Shown piece after piece: positions 45,759 through 57,882 of a stretch of DNA of 64,000 nucleotides. Made by a program: the position numbers and the translations under genes. Below the pieces are notes generated by a model. The model was not told where the DNA came from and did no database searches. It worked only from the letters and a program-made list of their open reading frames with translations. Source of the DNA: Ulota crispa (lineage: Eukaryota; Streptophyta; Bryopsida; Orthotrichales; Orthotrichaceae); assembly GCA_963920765.1 (NCBI GenBank), contig OY987250.1, forward strand, positions 2,914,001-2,978,000, in the 5' to 3' direction. The stretch's first letter is position 1, and the number at the start of each line of letters is the position of its first letter.

Positions 45759-48700
45759 CTAACCTGAATTCAAGTGCGAGGGTGAGCGATCGAACATAAC
45801 TCGCCACATGAAAGCACGAGATAATACCATTTCCAACTCTTGATGAGTCCAGTTCTCAGTAGGAATAGTTTGTAAGAACATGACCATTTCCTGAAAATCC
45901 AGCTGCTGTAATTGGTCTGACCACTGCAGATCAACAAACCAGCCCAAAAAATAAACAGCTTGAACTTGGAGAATACAGATAAGTGGAAAATTAAAAAAAC
46001 GTCCTGAATTTATATGGTCACAACAAGATGGGAACCACCGAACAAACAGAAGGAGACCAGCAGCGATAAACAGATTTGAAGTGAAATAAAGGGAGACAGA
46101 CAACTCTCTTGTAAACAAATCAGGTGACAACAAACTAGCATCTGGCAGGGGTTGAAAGAAGGCGAGGTAAAAGTGTTTAAAGAGTAACCATAAGGTTGGC
46201 TGAGTACTCTGCCTTGGGGACTTACAGTGAGCAGGAAGCTGGCGCAAACATATACGAGGTACTCTGGAAAGTTGTCTGCTTCTGCTAACCATGTGTCCCA
46301 TAGACGTCCAACAAGCTGAAAGGGAATCTGCTCAGGTAGTCAAAGAAAATGTTATTTCAAATACGAATCAAACGTAAAGATAGTGCATACACAACGATAA
46401 ACAGCTCGAGTGAAACCTCCCAAATACATAATACTCTTCGTTCAATGTATGACAAAGTTAGCATTGCTACGTTTGAAAGAACTTAAAAACCTGGAAAAAC
46501 TAACTACTATAAAGGTTGTCTTGGAAAGTACGCAATTCTCTAACAAAGCATGAGACGCTATTTCAACTTTGGATGTCAGAGGTACATTGTTTGTCGCTCT
46601 AAATTATCTGCTTAGCCTGTAATATATACATGATTTGTAAATAAATACACAGCGCTAGAGATGAAAGGGTTGAGATTTGATACCTCTCGAATGAGAAGGC
46701 AATTCAACCAGCGAAATGAAAACTGAAGAAACTCCAGCCCCTCCTGCTCCAAATGCTTCGCAACAGGTTCTGCAAACCAGGAGTGTTTCAATGAGAAATC
46801 ATTTTTTAATTGAAGATTCTACAACTGATGCGCTTTCCTCTCTACGCCTTAGAGAATAGAAAGTATTGGCAGGGCTGAGAGGAAGTACCGTCAATGCGGC
46901 GGACAAGCTCCTTGAACCTGAATACAAGCTGCTGAATGCCAGGCTGTGCAAATGTGTAGTGATCTTGAATGCCATCCAAAAACTGCGACAAACACCCAAA
47001 ACAATCTCCTTCCACCTGCATCATCAAAACGCCCTTGTCAACAGTAAGATTATGAAATGATTATGAGAATGAATTTCACAGCATCCTGCTCAACGAGCTT
47101 CGTAAATCTACATCAAAAGGTAACCTTCATGATGACACTTGGAGATAACTTGTTCACGTCCCACATGTCTATATCGCCTTCCAAATACTCTGATAGGAAT
47201 ACCACAATGAACGGTGTCACCAAATCATTGATACCCTGGACATAACCGCTTGCAGGATGACGGATGGCCCTGCCAAGGAACCAAATCAGGTTGTCAATGG
47301 CCACCAAAAGAGCTCACAGCAGCTGATTGTCTCTAAAAAACTAGTGGTCACGCAAAAACTGTGTTAAGAGAGCCTGCAGTAAACAGCAACAATAGCAAGA
47401 AAACATATATGCAACTAAGAGTGAGAGGGATCCAAGAGCTCCTGCAAACACACGTGAGCACAAAGGATGCAAGAACATGCTTGCATCTCCTTATAAGTCC
47501 GTTGACATCCTTATATTGGAGGTACGTTTGGAGATAGAAAGACTTGCATACCATATATACAAGATGCGCTTCAACATGGCCTGGACAATAGGCTCCTGAA
47601 AAAATGGCACTTCAGGTAATGTCCTTGGAGCATCCACCTCTATCTGCAATCCATCACACAGCAAGGAAATTATTTCCAAGTCTCAACCTTAAAATGAACT
47701 AAATCTTGTCAAATAAGTACAAGAGGAAGAGATATTTGTTTAAGAATAATCTCAGCAAACAAAAAGTTCAACCGTGTAAAAGCATGCAGATAACCCGAGA
47801 AGTGCACTGAATGGGCAGTACCTGACGTAGCATCACCATTTCATCCTCAGTACGATCAGAATTTGGGATATCATAGTGTTGTGGCACGCAATCCATGTAC
47901 TCCTGTCGCTTTCTTGCCAAAGCGGCGTCCTTTCTATCTGCGTTGGGTGATGAATAACCCTTAACCCAAATTTTATGTCACTAGCTTCTTGACAAAGGGG
48001 ATCTTCATAAAGATTTCAAACATCTATTTTCCTACAATCGGTAATTTAGATACACACAAAAAGAAAACCACAACTCTTGGAAAAGGAGCCAATGAAATCA
48101 ACAAAGGGACACACTCAGAGACTAACCAAAAGCAATCGCCAAACAGCTGGCCTGAGGTAAGGAGGCACGCCATTCCATGCAAGCTCTCGCAGAGCATCTG
48201 TTCCAACACAGAAAACTTGGTTATGCCAGATGCATCAAGCAGCCATTCAGATGAAAAAACAAAAAACAGCTCCATTTTCTAAAAGAATATGCAGCCTAAC
48301 GATCACAAATCATTTCTCACGAACCAAAGAAGAGTACTCGTATGTTTCCAGGTGTTTATATTTAATTGCAACAAGATAAAACCCCTTCACTCCCACCAAT
48401 CACACGTAGAAAAACCCCCTCTATCCTACGAAATTTAGCCACATTAAACGCTGCCAATTATGCCGCAACCTAAGGCAGTTTTTAAAAGTAAACTTTCGAA
48501 CGAAAATACAGCTAGGTTTTCTGGAACACCTGTGGGGAGAATTCTACTACAGCACAACAATTATATGCGTCAGCTGCCATCTCTGCTTACGGATCATATC
48601 CACCTGCAGGTACACACGGAATGAAAGAGTGTCACTCACCTACATCAACAGTTTGAGCGGCCAAAATCTTCTTAAACCTTGCAACTCGGGCAGCATCAGT

Positions 48701-50079
48701 AGCTCTTCCTCCTAGAACTCTCGAGTGTTCCACCCCACTCCCTCTGTTAGAGGTGTCAAAAGGATATCTAGGTGTTAAAAGAGAAGGCTCTCCGTTACCA
48801 TCACTTGCATCGCTTGCGAAGCTCTGCGAACACAATGAAGCAAAGCTCAGACATCATTCTGCAAAATGCTCAGCTTGACCATTCAAAGACAAAATCAATA
48901 TAAGTAACAAAAAATTTCTCTCAACAGGATTGGCCCTCATACACAAAGTGATCTCTCCAGTGAGCTCTATGCTGATCTCCCAATGAAAGCACACTCCTAC
49001 ATCACACTACTAAAATCACAATGACCTCTGTAATATCACATGTCCAATCTCTGATATTATAGATACAATCACATTGACCTTTGTAATAACACATCTTGGA
49101 CTCTGTAATATCACATCTCCAGTCTTTAGAATATTATCACATCTATACAATTTGAAGGCTTACTCAAATTTCAACTTTGCATTCTATATAGACTAACATA
49201 TGAAAATCCTAAGAAACTTTTGATGGTAAATGCGTAACATAGCAAGCGTCAACAGCTAGTATCAACTAAAATACTTTATGCAACCAACACTATCCTCGAT
49301 CTTCAAATATTAAAAAAATCAAATATAGCAAATATAATGCAATGGCATAACACTTACTTTGGACTCCGTAAGCGAAGGCCCTCCACTGACACTCGGACTA
49401 CTGTCTTCAGCTCCTCTGTCAGACGTAGATGCTTCACCATTTGAGTCTTTCCGTCCCAATATCCTCTCCACTCCTAGCAACCTGCAAACGGAGGTTAAGT
49501 TTTGAACAACAAAGTTACACAACAAATCATAATTTCTCCTCATATAAAAAAAGAGCCTCTCTACTGATATGAAAATTGACAACTCCTTGAAAACTGTCAC
49601 AAAAACTAATTCCTTTGCCTAAACATTTACATCACAAGTGCCTTCAAAACCACAATTTACATATGAATTGAGAATGTCGAAGCAGTGCCAGGAAACCCTA
49701 AATAAATGGCTCATCCATAAAGAACGGCTGATCCATAAAAAAATGGCTGATCCATAAAGAATGGCTGATCCATAAAAACGTCACCACAATCTCTCATAGC
49801 TAAGTGACAAGCTGCGAGAAGCTAGGGTTAGAGAGAGCGACATCAAGAGCGAGACAGAGAAAGGGAGGGAGAATAAAAACCTACATAACTATGCAAACTG
49901 ACACGATTACTTGCAAAATGTGTGCAGATCTGGTGGATACATGAGACGGTATCAAAGGAGAGACGAGAGAGCAGCGTTTACCCGGTGACTTTGCGCAGGG
50001 TTTGGTTGAGGCTGTTGCTCCGTTCGCCATTGAAGACTCCGCCTCCTGCTCGAGGGGCATCAGCAGCAGGTGGCTTCAT
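45759..50079 (-). CDS. TBC-domain Rab GTPase-activating protein (TBC1D22/Gyp1 type)
   Basis: Predicted 443-residue Rab-GAP of the Gyp1/TBC1D22 group, which switches off Rab GTPases of Golgi and secretory traffic. Exons on the - strand: 49982-50079, 49358-49481, 48640-48823, 48127-48197, 47822-47959, 47552-47643, 47125-47269, 46889-47015, 46684-46769, 46226-46327, 45759-45923; all joins keep phase. The start is MKPPAADAPRAGG at 50079. The N-terminal third is serine-rich and probably disordered. The TBC domain starts with LRELAWNGVPPYLRPAVWRL. The arginine finger lies in VDAPRT and the glutamine finger in SGYVQGIND, so it should be active. QDHYTFAQPGIQ, FLQFSFRWLNCLLIRE and LWDTWLAEADNFPEYLVYVC follow, ending WTHQELEMVLSRAFMW. 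Length matches plant relatives. It is convergent with the MOM1-like gene. Confidence 0.92.
49704..49779. repeat. 18/19-bp tandem repeat in TBC intron 1
   Basis: Four units of AATGGCTGATCCATAAAGA type, two of them with an extra A run. They lie in the first intron of the Rab-GAP gene (49482-49981), near its 5' end. Confidence 0.85.
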
Positions 50080-50520
50080 CTTGGCCGATCGTCGCAGCTA
50101 AAATACTCGAAGAAGAAGATGCTGAGAGGTACAGCGATCACATCTGAATCGCAGGTAAAACCTAAAGAATGAGACATAACATGGTCGAGCTCGAAGTAAA
50201 AATCGAAATAAAAGAGAAAGGGATGAGAGTAAGGATTTTTGGAGTTGTTGTGAAGAATGTTACCGAGATCGTGAGGGATGGAGAGGATGGAGATGGAGAT
50301 GGTACCTGAGGGAGGGAGGAGTGGCGATGAGCGTGATGAGCGTGATGCGCCTGCTTTGCTGGCGATGGAGGGGAGAGCAAAGAAGAAATTTTGTTGTCTG
50401 GAGAAGAAGGTCGAGCCTGACAGAGTTGTTCATCCGTGATTGGTTGTTTGATGGATGTAAAGTTGGGGCGCCCCATATTGCAAGGGTCCCACACACCCAC
50501 CAGGGTTTAAGGTACCAACA
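50080..50520 (-). promoter_or_regulatory. 5' UTR and promoter region of the TBC gene
   Basis: Higher GC content than the flanks, with GATGGAGA and GAGCGTGATGA short repeats at 50275-50350. I place the transcription start somewhere here, but no TATA box can be chosen. Open frames on the - strand (50162-50500) are proline/serine/threonine-rich and look like 5' UTR translation. Confidence 0.4.
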
Positions 50521-50544
50521 CCCATAACCGTGAGTTTAAGGGTT

Positions 50545-50912
50545 CTAACCCCTAAACGTCGGCATAGACAAATATAGTCCGTTGCCTCCGAAAAAAAACT
50601 CTGTATCCTAAAAAAAAAAAAAAAAAAGACTGATTTTGATCTGAGTTTTTTCAGAAGTGATCATAAAAGCGTAGTGCATTATGGAAGGCAAAAAATTACC
50701 TCTTGAGATACATTCATTTTATTTTGTAGCTCAAATTGTGATACATGGTGTTAGCTCCCGAGCTGCCCTTCTTGCAATTTTCATGAGGGCATCATGCATT
50801 GTTGACTTTTCCAACTTATTAAAGCAATACTACTGGTGCCCATGTGCAAAACACTATAGAATGTTACAAGAAGGGCAAGCCACGATGATCCATCTGTCCT
50901 GTAAGGGCTAGG
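50545..50912. mobile_element. Family B element, copy 2 (degenerate ends)
   Basis: The left end CTAACCCCTAAACGTC and right end GTCCTGTAAGGGCTAG are decayed forms of the TTAA-CCC termini. The interior matches 3284-3565 in order (TTTTTTCAGAAGTGATCATA, then ATGGAAGGCAAAAAATTACC, then CTTGCAATTTTCATGAGGGC). About 80 bp longer at the right and with an A-run inside. Confidence 0.6.
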
Positions 50913-51317
50913 GTATATACCTTGATCAAACAAGCTTAAAAATAATGTTTTCTAGTTAAGAAGAGGAAACCAAAAATATTGGTATCAATTTCAAAGTCCC
51001 AATTGCAAGCATTTATTCACAAATATTTTTCAATGTCCAAAATCATTAAAATTGTATAGTTGTGTGTAATAGATGCTAAAAACAAGGCTTGTTGGTTCTT
51101 AAATATTGAGATGGGGCACTCAAAATTATCATGTTAGTCACCCATAACCATCACCTCATCACCCATAACCATCACTCCATCATCCATAACTATTCAATCT
51201 TGCATTTATTAGGCCTTGACTTTGCCAGTAATGCCCATGGGGACAGTCACAGTAAGCGGTGTTGCTACCTTAATTTTTGTTTTTGCGAGGGTAGAGCCAC
51301 AGTCTGAGGAGTTCTTT

Positions 51318-52228
51318 TAACCCTTTAAAGACCACAAGCATTTTCCCAAAATCCGCTAGTAACCAGGGCAATGAAATTAGATGTGCATTTGAAACAAATT
51401 TGGACCCAATTTGAATAATTTAACCGTACAAATGTGAAGGACACCTTGTTTGTTGTAATGTATCAAAATTTCAGCTAGATCTATTGTTAGAGGTGAAATA
51501 TTATAATGATTGAGTGAGTCATATATGGAAAATCTTTAGTGTTTCATGCTTACGTGGTTTTGAATGTTAACGCTTCATGCAGGCTTTGATTGAGAAGAGC
51601 CTTACATTTCTAGAAAGCAAGATTTCCCACCTTTCCAACAAGACTAGTTTCACTCAAAATAAACAAAAATAGCAATCACAAGGTGTAGCTAAGTGGACAA
51701 AAAGGGTCAAAAACCCACTTTCTTTGCTACCCAAAAACAATTCTACAAGAAATAAGATAATTGATACAGAAAATCCAATCGGTAAAAGCAATCAAGAATT
51801 GGCCTTAAATGTAGGATGATTTTTTTTTAAACATGAATTGAAAGCATCATTGAAATGGATTCTCAAATAGTAGAATTGTACTACTACCATATAGAGAAAC
51901 AATACAAGCGTATTCCTTAAGCAGTTTGAATTTTTTTAAGATTGCATATTGAAATGTGGCATTTTTCTTGGATGTTTGATGTAGTGTTGTTGCTTTGATC
52001 CATATTTGACCAAATATGGATACATACTTTGAGGCCATGATATATAAACACCATTATTTATCAACTCTCATATCCAATTTTATTGTCTTTTTTTGGTTCA
52101 GATGCAAAATTCTTGTGATCACAAGCGTGCTTCAAGATCGTTTTCCAAATTGTTGAGCAATTTTATTGTATAGGCCAAAAACTACTCTCCCAAACCAAAA
52201 TATGGTTCAATGGTCTCTAAAGGGTTAA
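51318..52228. mobile_element. TTAA-flanked element, family D (piggyBac-like, non-autonomous)
   Basis: 911 bp. TTAA at 51318-51321 and 52225-52228. Terminal repeats CCCTTTAAAGACCA and (complement of right end) CCCTTTAGAGACCA differ at one base in 14. No transposase frame was found; short frames inside have no domain. The sequence is distinct from family C, which starts 74 bp to the right. Confidence 0.72.
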
Positions 52229-52301
52229 CCTTAGAGCATCATCAATGTGTACACTAGGAACGGGACTCAAAAGTAGCCGGTCTTGCGTCTCTCCCCACCT
52301 C

Positions 52302-53241
52302 TTAACCCCTAAACGACCAAGCCCTTTTTTCAATGAAAATTACTGAAAACTGCCACTTCTGGGGGAACGAGTACAAAGGTAGGAAAAACAATTATTTTTG
52401 GAAATCCAACCATAAGATCTTGCCCTAGACTATGGGAGGTACTTGTGGAAAAAAAATTAGCTCATTCTAGATGTAGAAGAGTGAGATATTGACTTTTGAA
52501 GTGAAAAAAGAAGTTTTTTCCCCTGCTGCCCAAAAATTTCAGAAACCTTTGATTGCCTCTAAATCAAAAAAATTGCTCTACGCAAATTTGAGGTTTATTT
52601 TTTCCATGTAGAAGACTAAGTTAGGTATATGTGGGAGAAATTTCAAAAGAATTGGAGGTGTGAATCATATTTTGTAAAATCCTGCAATGCCGTAAGGCCA
52701 TCAAATTTGCATATACCCTAGCCAAATTGGAGGATTTATGTAAAATTCAAAAATCTTAGTTTCTTTAATCCAAATGATAAAAACCAAGGAACCTTAGTCT
52801 AATACAACTTGGAAAAAAAAAGTCAAAAAAAATATTAAAGCACCAATGTTTAGAAGGGGCAAAAGGAATGAAGGTTTGAGAGTCCCATACCTACCCCCAA
52901 ACCAAAACTTCTCACTCATCAATCAAAATTGAATGATTCAAAGGTTCCCACATATACAAAAATATTAGGAACCAATTTCAGATTTTTATTTTTTTTAAAA
53001 GTGATTTTTTAAGAAGTTTTTTGGGCTGCCCAAATTGCCCGCCCTCCCTTGTTTTTTAGAAATTAATGCATAACTTCTTCAATAAATGTTGAAATGAAAA
53101 AAAAACTAAAATTGCATGTACATCTTTGAATTCCCCACCATCCACAAAAATTTCAAAAAAATTATAAAAACTGGTTTAGTCAAAAGTACATGCCTGAGGT
53201 CCATTTGTCCCCATAGGGGACAATTGGGCCTTAGGGGTTAA
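52302..53241 (+). mobile_element. Family C element, copy 3
   Basis: 940 bp from TTAACCCCTAAACGACCAAG to CCTTAGGGGTTAA. It runs collinear with 11611-12540: AGTGAAAAT/ATGAAAATTACTGAAAA, GGACGTG-like and GAGTGAGATATT blocks, GGGCTGCCC and ATAACTTCTTCAATAA near the right end. Its right TTAA (53238-53241) is also the start of a family A element, see there. Confidence 0.72.
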
Positions 53242-53464
53242 AGGACCATAGGGCCTAGTATATACGCTCCCTTATAATCGATATTTGCCACCAGTAAGAA
53301 GTTTTAATTTGAGATCTCAAGTAGCTCACTTGAACCACTTTGATCTATTATCCAACTTCTTTGTTGATCTCAAATGTAGTAGAGGTGTGGATCCATTCCA
53401 AATACAAGATAAATACCCCGTATTGTACTGGTTGCAAAGGGCCTCTTAGTTGTTTAAGGGTTAA
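53238..53464 (+). mobile_element. Family A element, left-truncated copy abutting family C
   Basis: The left border reads TTAAAGGACCATAGGG. This is the family A terminus CCCTTAAAGGAC without its first three bases, directly joined to the right end of the family C element. The right border is TGTTTAAGGGTTAA (TTAA at 53461-53464). The inner sequence matches 17987-18226 closely. Confidence 0.68.
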
Positions 53465-53759
53465 CCAACCAATATCCTACATTCTCTTGCGTCGACCGGT
53501 TATCTTGAGGATACCCTAGCTAAGCCTATAGAAATAGAGAATATTCTTTTTTTTTCCTCTTAAATGGTCAATTATTTTCCTAAACTTTTGAATTCAATTC
53601 AACAATTCTCAAAATCAACCGGCTAGCTTGTAACTAAATGCCGATACTCCCTATACAGTGGGGTAGAATAAGTTTTAGTCCACTCTATTCTACCGTTCAA
53701 AGGACTTAGCATTTTATAGAATGCAATCGGCTTTTTTATATCTTGTATCACTAAGCTTT

Positions 53760-54210
53760 AATTTGTACACAATCTTAGTCAAGCATACCAAATTTGAGTT
53801 CCAAAAAACTAAAATCCTATTTTTAGTGAATTATTTTAGATGAGATTTATGGTTTTATATGACAATTAATTAAATAACATTGGTAGTAAATTTTTGAGAC
53901 TTGATTGTATAGATATGTAGGAAACATCCATAAGCACATCTCTCCTTTTAACAAGCATCTTAAAAAAATTTCAAATTTCCTTCTATAGAGATTTTAATGT
54001 TGGAGTTATGACCAAATTTTGTAAAATATATTTATTTGTTTTTTAATTAGCTTTTGACAAAATAATCATATCATCATGCTCAAAACTACAAACTTAAATA
54101 TAATGTAAAAATCAATTAGCAAAATCTAATTACCATATAAAAATGTCTATTTTACTAAATTTGGTTATAATCACTTCAACATTGAAATCTCTATAACGGG
54201 AATTTTGAGA
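53760..54210. repeat. Dispersed foldback-type repeat, copy 1
   Basis: Holds the blocks ATATGTAGGAAACATCCATA and AAATTTTGTAAAATATA also found in both arms of 57001-57882 and in the fragment at 60420-60710. It reads in the orientation of the left arm and ends in the opposite orientation near 54150-54200. Confidence 0.55.
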
Positions 54211-54751
54211 CTTTTTGGAGATAAGAAAAACAAGGACGGCTGTGAATGGAAACTTCCAAATACCCCCAGTTTTATTTATTTTGTTAAAGCTATCACGCTT
54301 TTGTCTGAACGAATGTTAATAAAACGCGACAAAATTTAGTGAAACTTCATCCTTGATATTGGGCATGTCTCCGACGTGGATATCAAATGACAGCGTGGAT
54401 GTGGAATGACAACGTGAATGTTGAATGAAATATTCAACTTGGATGTAAAGTAAAATAAAGTAAAATAGAAGCAATAGAAGGCTCTAGGCAATTTGATTTC
54501 TTGAAAGGTTTGCTTTCACTTTTACTTTTATTCTCAAAAAAGCAAAAGCCTTGCTCGCGCCATCTGCCTATAAACATAAGAAGCCTTTTACTTCAAAACT
54601 CACATTTTCTCTACTACTGCTCTCTCTTCTTTGGCTTATTTGTCTATTTCCTTGCCATTTGTTTCATTTGGATATACAGGAGACACTTTTAGTGCCATCA
54701 TTTGTGAGGTTTAATTTTTTCAAAATAGAACTTGAGAGTTGCACATTAGCC

Positions 54752-55087
54752 ATGACAACTCCAATGCCCTTGGACATCCTAATGTCATCTTTTGTCAATT
54801 TTGTGGAGGGTTATTCCAAAACCCATGGTTCTGGGTATTCAGCCCTTCCAGGCCTAGAAGACTTGGATGAGAAGCATGTCATTTCTTCTGTTTGCAAAGA
54901 TGGTTCCACCATTGAAGCTTCCAAGTGGGGGAAGAAAAATCCCAATGAGCTTCCAAATTGGCAAGTAAGGAAGCGCAAGATCGAGAGGCCTTGCAATGCT
55001 TTTTCAACTATTGACGTTCGTAAGCGGAGGACCAAAACTCTCAATCAACATGAAGACATTTCAAGAAATTGGGCATTAATGGTGTGA
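54752..55087 (+). CDS. Hypothetical small basic protein, doubtful
   Basis: An uninterrupted frame of 111 codons starting ATGACAACTCCAATGCCC; the frame stays open upstream to 54551, giving up to 178 codons. The sequence looks protein-like in composition, with acidic ALPGLEDLDEKHVISS followed by basic clusters VRKRKIERP and VRKRRTKTL that could act as nuclear localisation signals. I do not recognise a family. The stop codon lies in the first unit of a 25-bp tandem repeat. It could be the remains of a larger gene or of a transposable element. The frame upstream of 54752 is T/L-rich, which suggests non-coding DNA, so I prefer the 54752 start. Confidence 0.3.
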   Translation: MTTPMPLDILMSSFVNFVEGYSKTHGSGYSALPGLEDLDEKHVISSVCKDGSTIEASKWGKKNPNELPNWQVRKRKIERPCNAFSTIDVRKRRTKTLNQHEDISRNWALMV

Positions 55088-55164
55088 AAGAAATTGGGCA
55101 TTAATGGTGTGAAAGAAATTGGGCATGAGTAGTGTGAAAGAAATTAGGCATTGGTGGTGTGAAA
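55065..55164 (+). repeat. 25-bp tandem repeat, four units
   Basis: Unit GAAATTGGGCATTAATGGTG plus TGAAA, at 55065, 55090, 55115 and 55140, with a few substitutions in units 3 and 4. The small open frame at 54752 ends inside unit 1. Confidence 0.93.
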
Positions 55165-55169
55165 GCGCA

Positions 55170-56095
55170 CAACTCCATTTTGTACATATCAAAAGCTTTT
55201 TTTAAATTGTAATAAATGCAAAAGCAATTAAAATAAATTTCAGAAGTGACTGGACTTTTTCATATTATTCCAGGTTTTTGGATGTCTTTGGTTTAGGATA
55301 TTCTCTTATCTGTTTTGAATGGTGCTCAAAAGTCTTGAAATATTATAAATTTCAATTTTTTTGCAAAATACAAAGTTGATGATTGTATTAAAAAGAATGC
55401 CTAAATGTGGAAATTTGATGGGTTGTATGTTTTTAGTTTTGTAAATCCGATGATTTCCACTACAAAGGCCCACCCAACTCCCAACTGCAGTGTGTTTTAC
55501 AAGTTAAAAAATTAATGGGTATTTTATAGAGGGTTACAAACTAGACGTTATAACATCAATTTTACCAAATATGAGGCCAGTTTTGTTGCAACAATCTTCA
55601 AGGCCCAAAATGGCCATGGAAAAAATGGTATAAATAAAGAAAACGTCTCAAAGAGTGCATAAACCAAAGTTTTTTTGACACTAGTAAAATTTCAATAATC
55701 ACTAGAATAACTTATACTTTTCACCATGTGTATATACTCGGTATCTACCATACCAAATTGGGCAAAAAAATCCGATTTCTTGTCCTTCCTTCCTTTAAAA
55801 ATTGGGCCCTTGGAATTGCCAAATGATAAAATGACAAATTGACATTGTGGTGCAAAATTGATTGATGTTGCGCTTTTGGGGTACTATATTGAGAAACGGT
55901 TATTAAGCTTGGGGCTAAAATCACTCTAACCCTCTTGCCTTAAAATGGTTAATTCTCATATCAAAACAAAAAAAACGAAAAAAAAAATTAGTGCAGCACC
56001 TAAAGCTCAAGTTTGATGGCCCTTCCAATAATTGCAAATTCTTTTAGCCATTAATGACAGGTCTGCAAATAGGGAACAATGTTGACGCCTCTCCA
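55170..56095. other. Intergenic, nothing recognised
   Basis: AT-rich sequence without a repeat structure or open frame I can support. Confidence 0.5.
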
Positions 56096-56097
56096 TA

Positions 56098-56427
56098 AGG
56101 GGGCTTCAAACATAAAATCTCATCTATGAGTTTCTCAACTCACGGCAGGGTTCCCCTTTACTAGTGAATTATTTTTGTTCACCTGCATGCCCAAAGTCTA
56201 ACACATCAGTGAGTTTGCAATTTGAGGTTTGTGCACAAGTCATGGGTTTAAACATCTGAGACACCTGTGAGGATGAGTTGTACAAAAGTGATTTTCTGAA
56301 ATTCATTCCTCACATGAATCACATTAGGAGTGGATTCCAGAGGTGAGTCACCTTGTTGTGCACTAGTGAATTCATCGAGGAGAATCGTGACATGAGTCAC
56401 TTGAAAAACTTGATGTTTGAAGCCCCT
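56098..56427. mobile_element. MITE with AGGGG(G)CTTCAAACAT termini and TA flanks
   Basis: 330 bp. The left end AGGGGGCTTCAAACAT follows TA at 56096-56097. The right end ATGTTTGAAGCCCCT is followed by TA. This fits a Tc1/mariner-type MITE, related at its ends to 39407-39580. Inner segments hold repeated GAGTCAC and GTGAGT motifs. Confidence 0.7.
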
Positions 56428-56995
56428 TATTGTTCATTGATGATCAAAGCAAGTGTAGATTGCATGTCTCTCTATTTCCCTTCTACTTAAATCTCTCACT
56501 TATACAACATTACCTTGCTTTGTCTCATTTGTTGTGAAAAACGTCTCAACTTGTTTAATAATGTTATAATGTCCAAGTGAACATTGTCTAACACTGCATT
56601 ATTCAACAATAGTAGAAAAACGTGTGTTTCAGGTTTATGCAAAAAAATTACTTCATTTACGAACATGGAGTAAGCAACTTATTTGAAGAAGGCCATTTGC
56701 ATTAGCGTCATATGCTTCTTCATTGTACAAAATTGTCTCAATTGCTTTATTTCACCTATTTGTAGGATGTTTGACATTTCTGAGCGGATCTCCATGAGCC
56801 AACAAAGTTGACTCAGATCCAAGGTGTTTACTAAAGTTGGTAAAGAATAATCCCACATAGCCAAACAAAAATTAAAAATGAGGAGCAACCAGTACGATAG
56901 GGAATAATATTTCCAAATCGATCAAGACAAGACATGCACTCTTGTAAACCCTAAGGTAACCCTCCCCATACCTGACTCCTCCCCAATTCCGATCC

Positions 56996-57882
56996 TTTTG
57001 TACAGTTGGGTATTGTAATCATACGAACCCTGATTTGAGCCAGTAATTATTCTATATTAAAACATGGACTCTAATTGATCCACTTGGGTAGGTAAAAATA
57101 TCATTGCATCCTTATGCAATATAAAGCAGGTACACCAAATCTCAGTTCCTAAAAATCAAAACTTCATTTTTGGTGAATTGTTTTGTAAGAAATTCATGGT
57201 TTTACATGATAATTTATTAAAAAACATTGGTGATGAATTTTTGTGATTTGATTCCATGGATATGTAGGAAGCATCCATATGCTCATCTTCCATGCCAAAA
57301 AAATCCCCCTTAAGTAACAAAATTTTTACTAGCAAAAGATTCAACGTAACTTGTGGTAGGCTCAAATTTTGTAAAATACCAATTTTTGTTTTTTAACTAG
57401 CTTTTCATCAAGTAAACAAAACATGATGTTTAGAGATACAAACTTAGTTACAATATTTGGGTCAAACAACATAATTTGATTTTCATAAAAAGATATGTAT
57501 TTTACAAAATTTGGGCCTATCACAAGTTACATTGAATCTTTTGCTAGTAAAAATTTTGTTACTTAAGGGGGGTTTTTTTGGCATGGAAGATGTGCATATG
57601 GATGCTTCCTACATATCCATGGAATCAAATCACAAAAATTCATCACCAATGTTTTTTAATAAATTATCATGTAAAACCATGAATTTCTTACAAACCAATT
57701 CACCAAAAATGAAGTTTTGATTTTTAGGAACTGAGATTTGATGTATCTGCTTTATATTGCATAAGGATGCAATGATATTTTTACCTACCCAAATGGATCA
57801 ATTAGAGTCCATGTTTTAATATAAAATAACTATTGGCTCAAATCAAGGTTCGTATGATTACAATACCCAATTGTACCAAATT
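56996..57882. repeat. Large inverted repeat, arms about 385 bp
   Basis: The left arm (about 56996-57385) and right arm (about 57497-57882) are reverse complements with few differences; the loop is about 110 bp. The outer ends read TGTACAGTTGGGTATTG and CAATACCCAATTGTAC. As a result the same 69-codon open frame appears once on each strand; it is a repeat artefact. Related single-arm copies are at 53760-54210 and 60420-60710. It is probably a foldback transposon. Confidence 0.85.

Noticed and set aside
50162-50500. Pro/Ser-rich frame on the - strand upstream of the TBC gene
   Set aside because: No domain, located in the probable 5' UTR/promoter, and no splice path joins it in phase to exon 1, which starts with its own ATG.
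57156-57720. Two 69-codon frames of nearly the same protein on opposite strands
   Set aside because: They are produced by the two arms of one inverted repeat and show no known domain.
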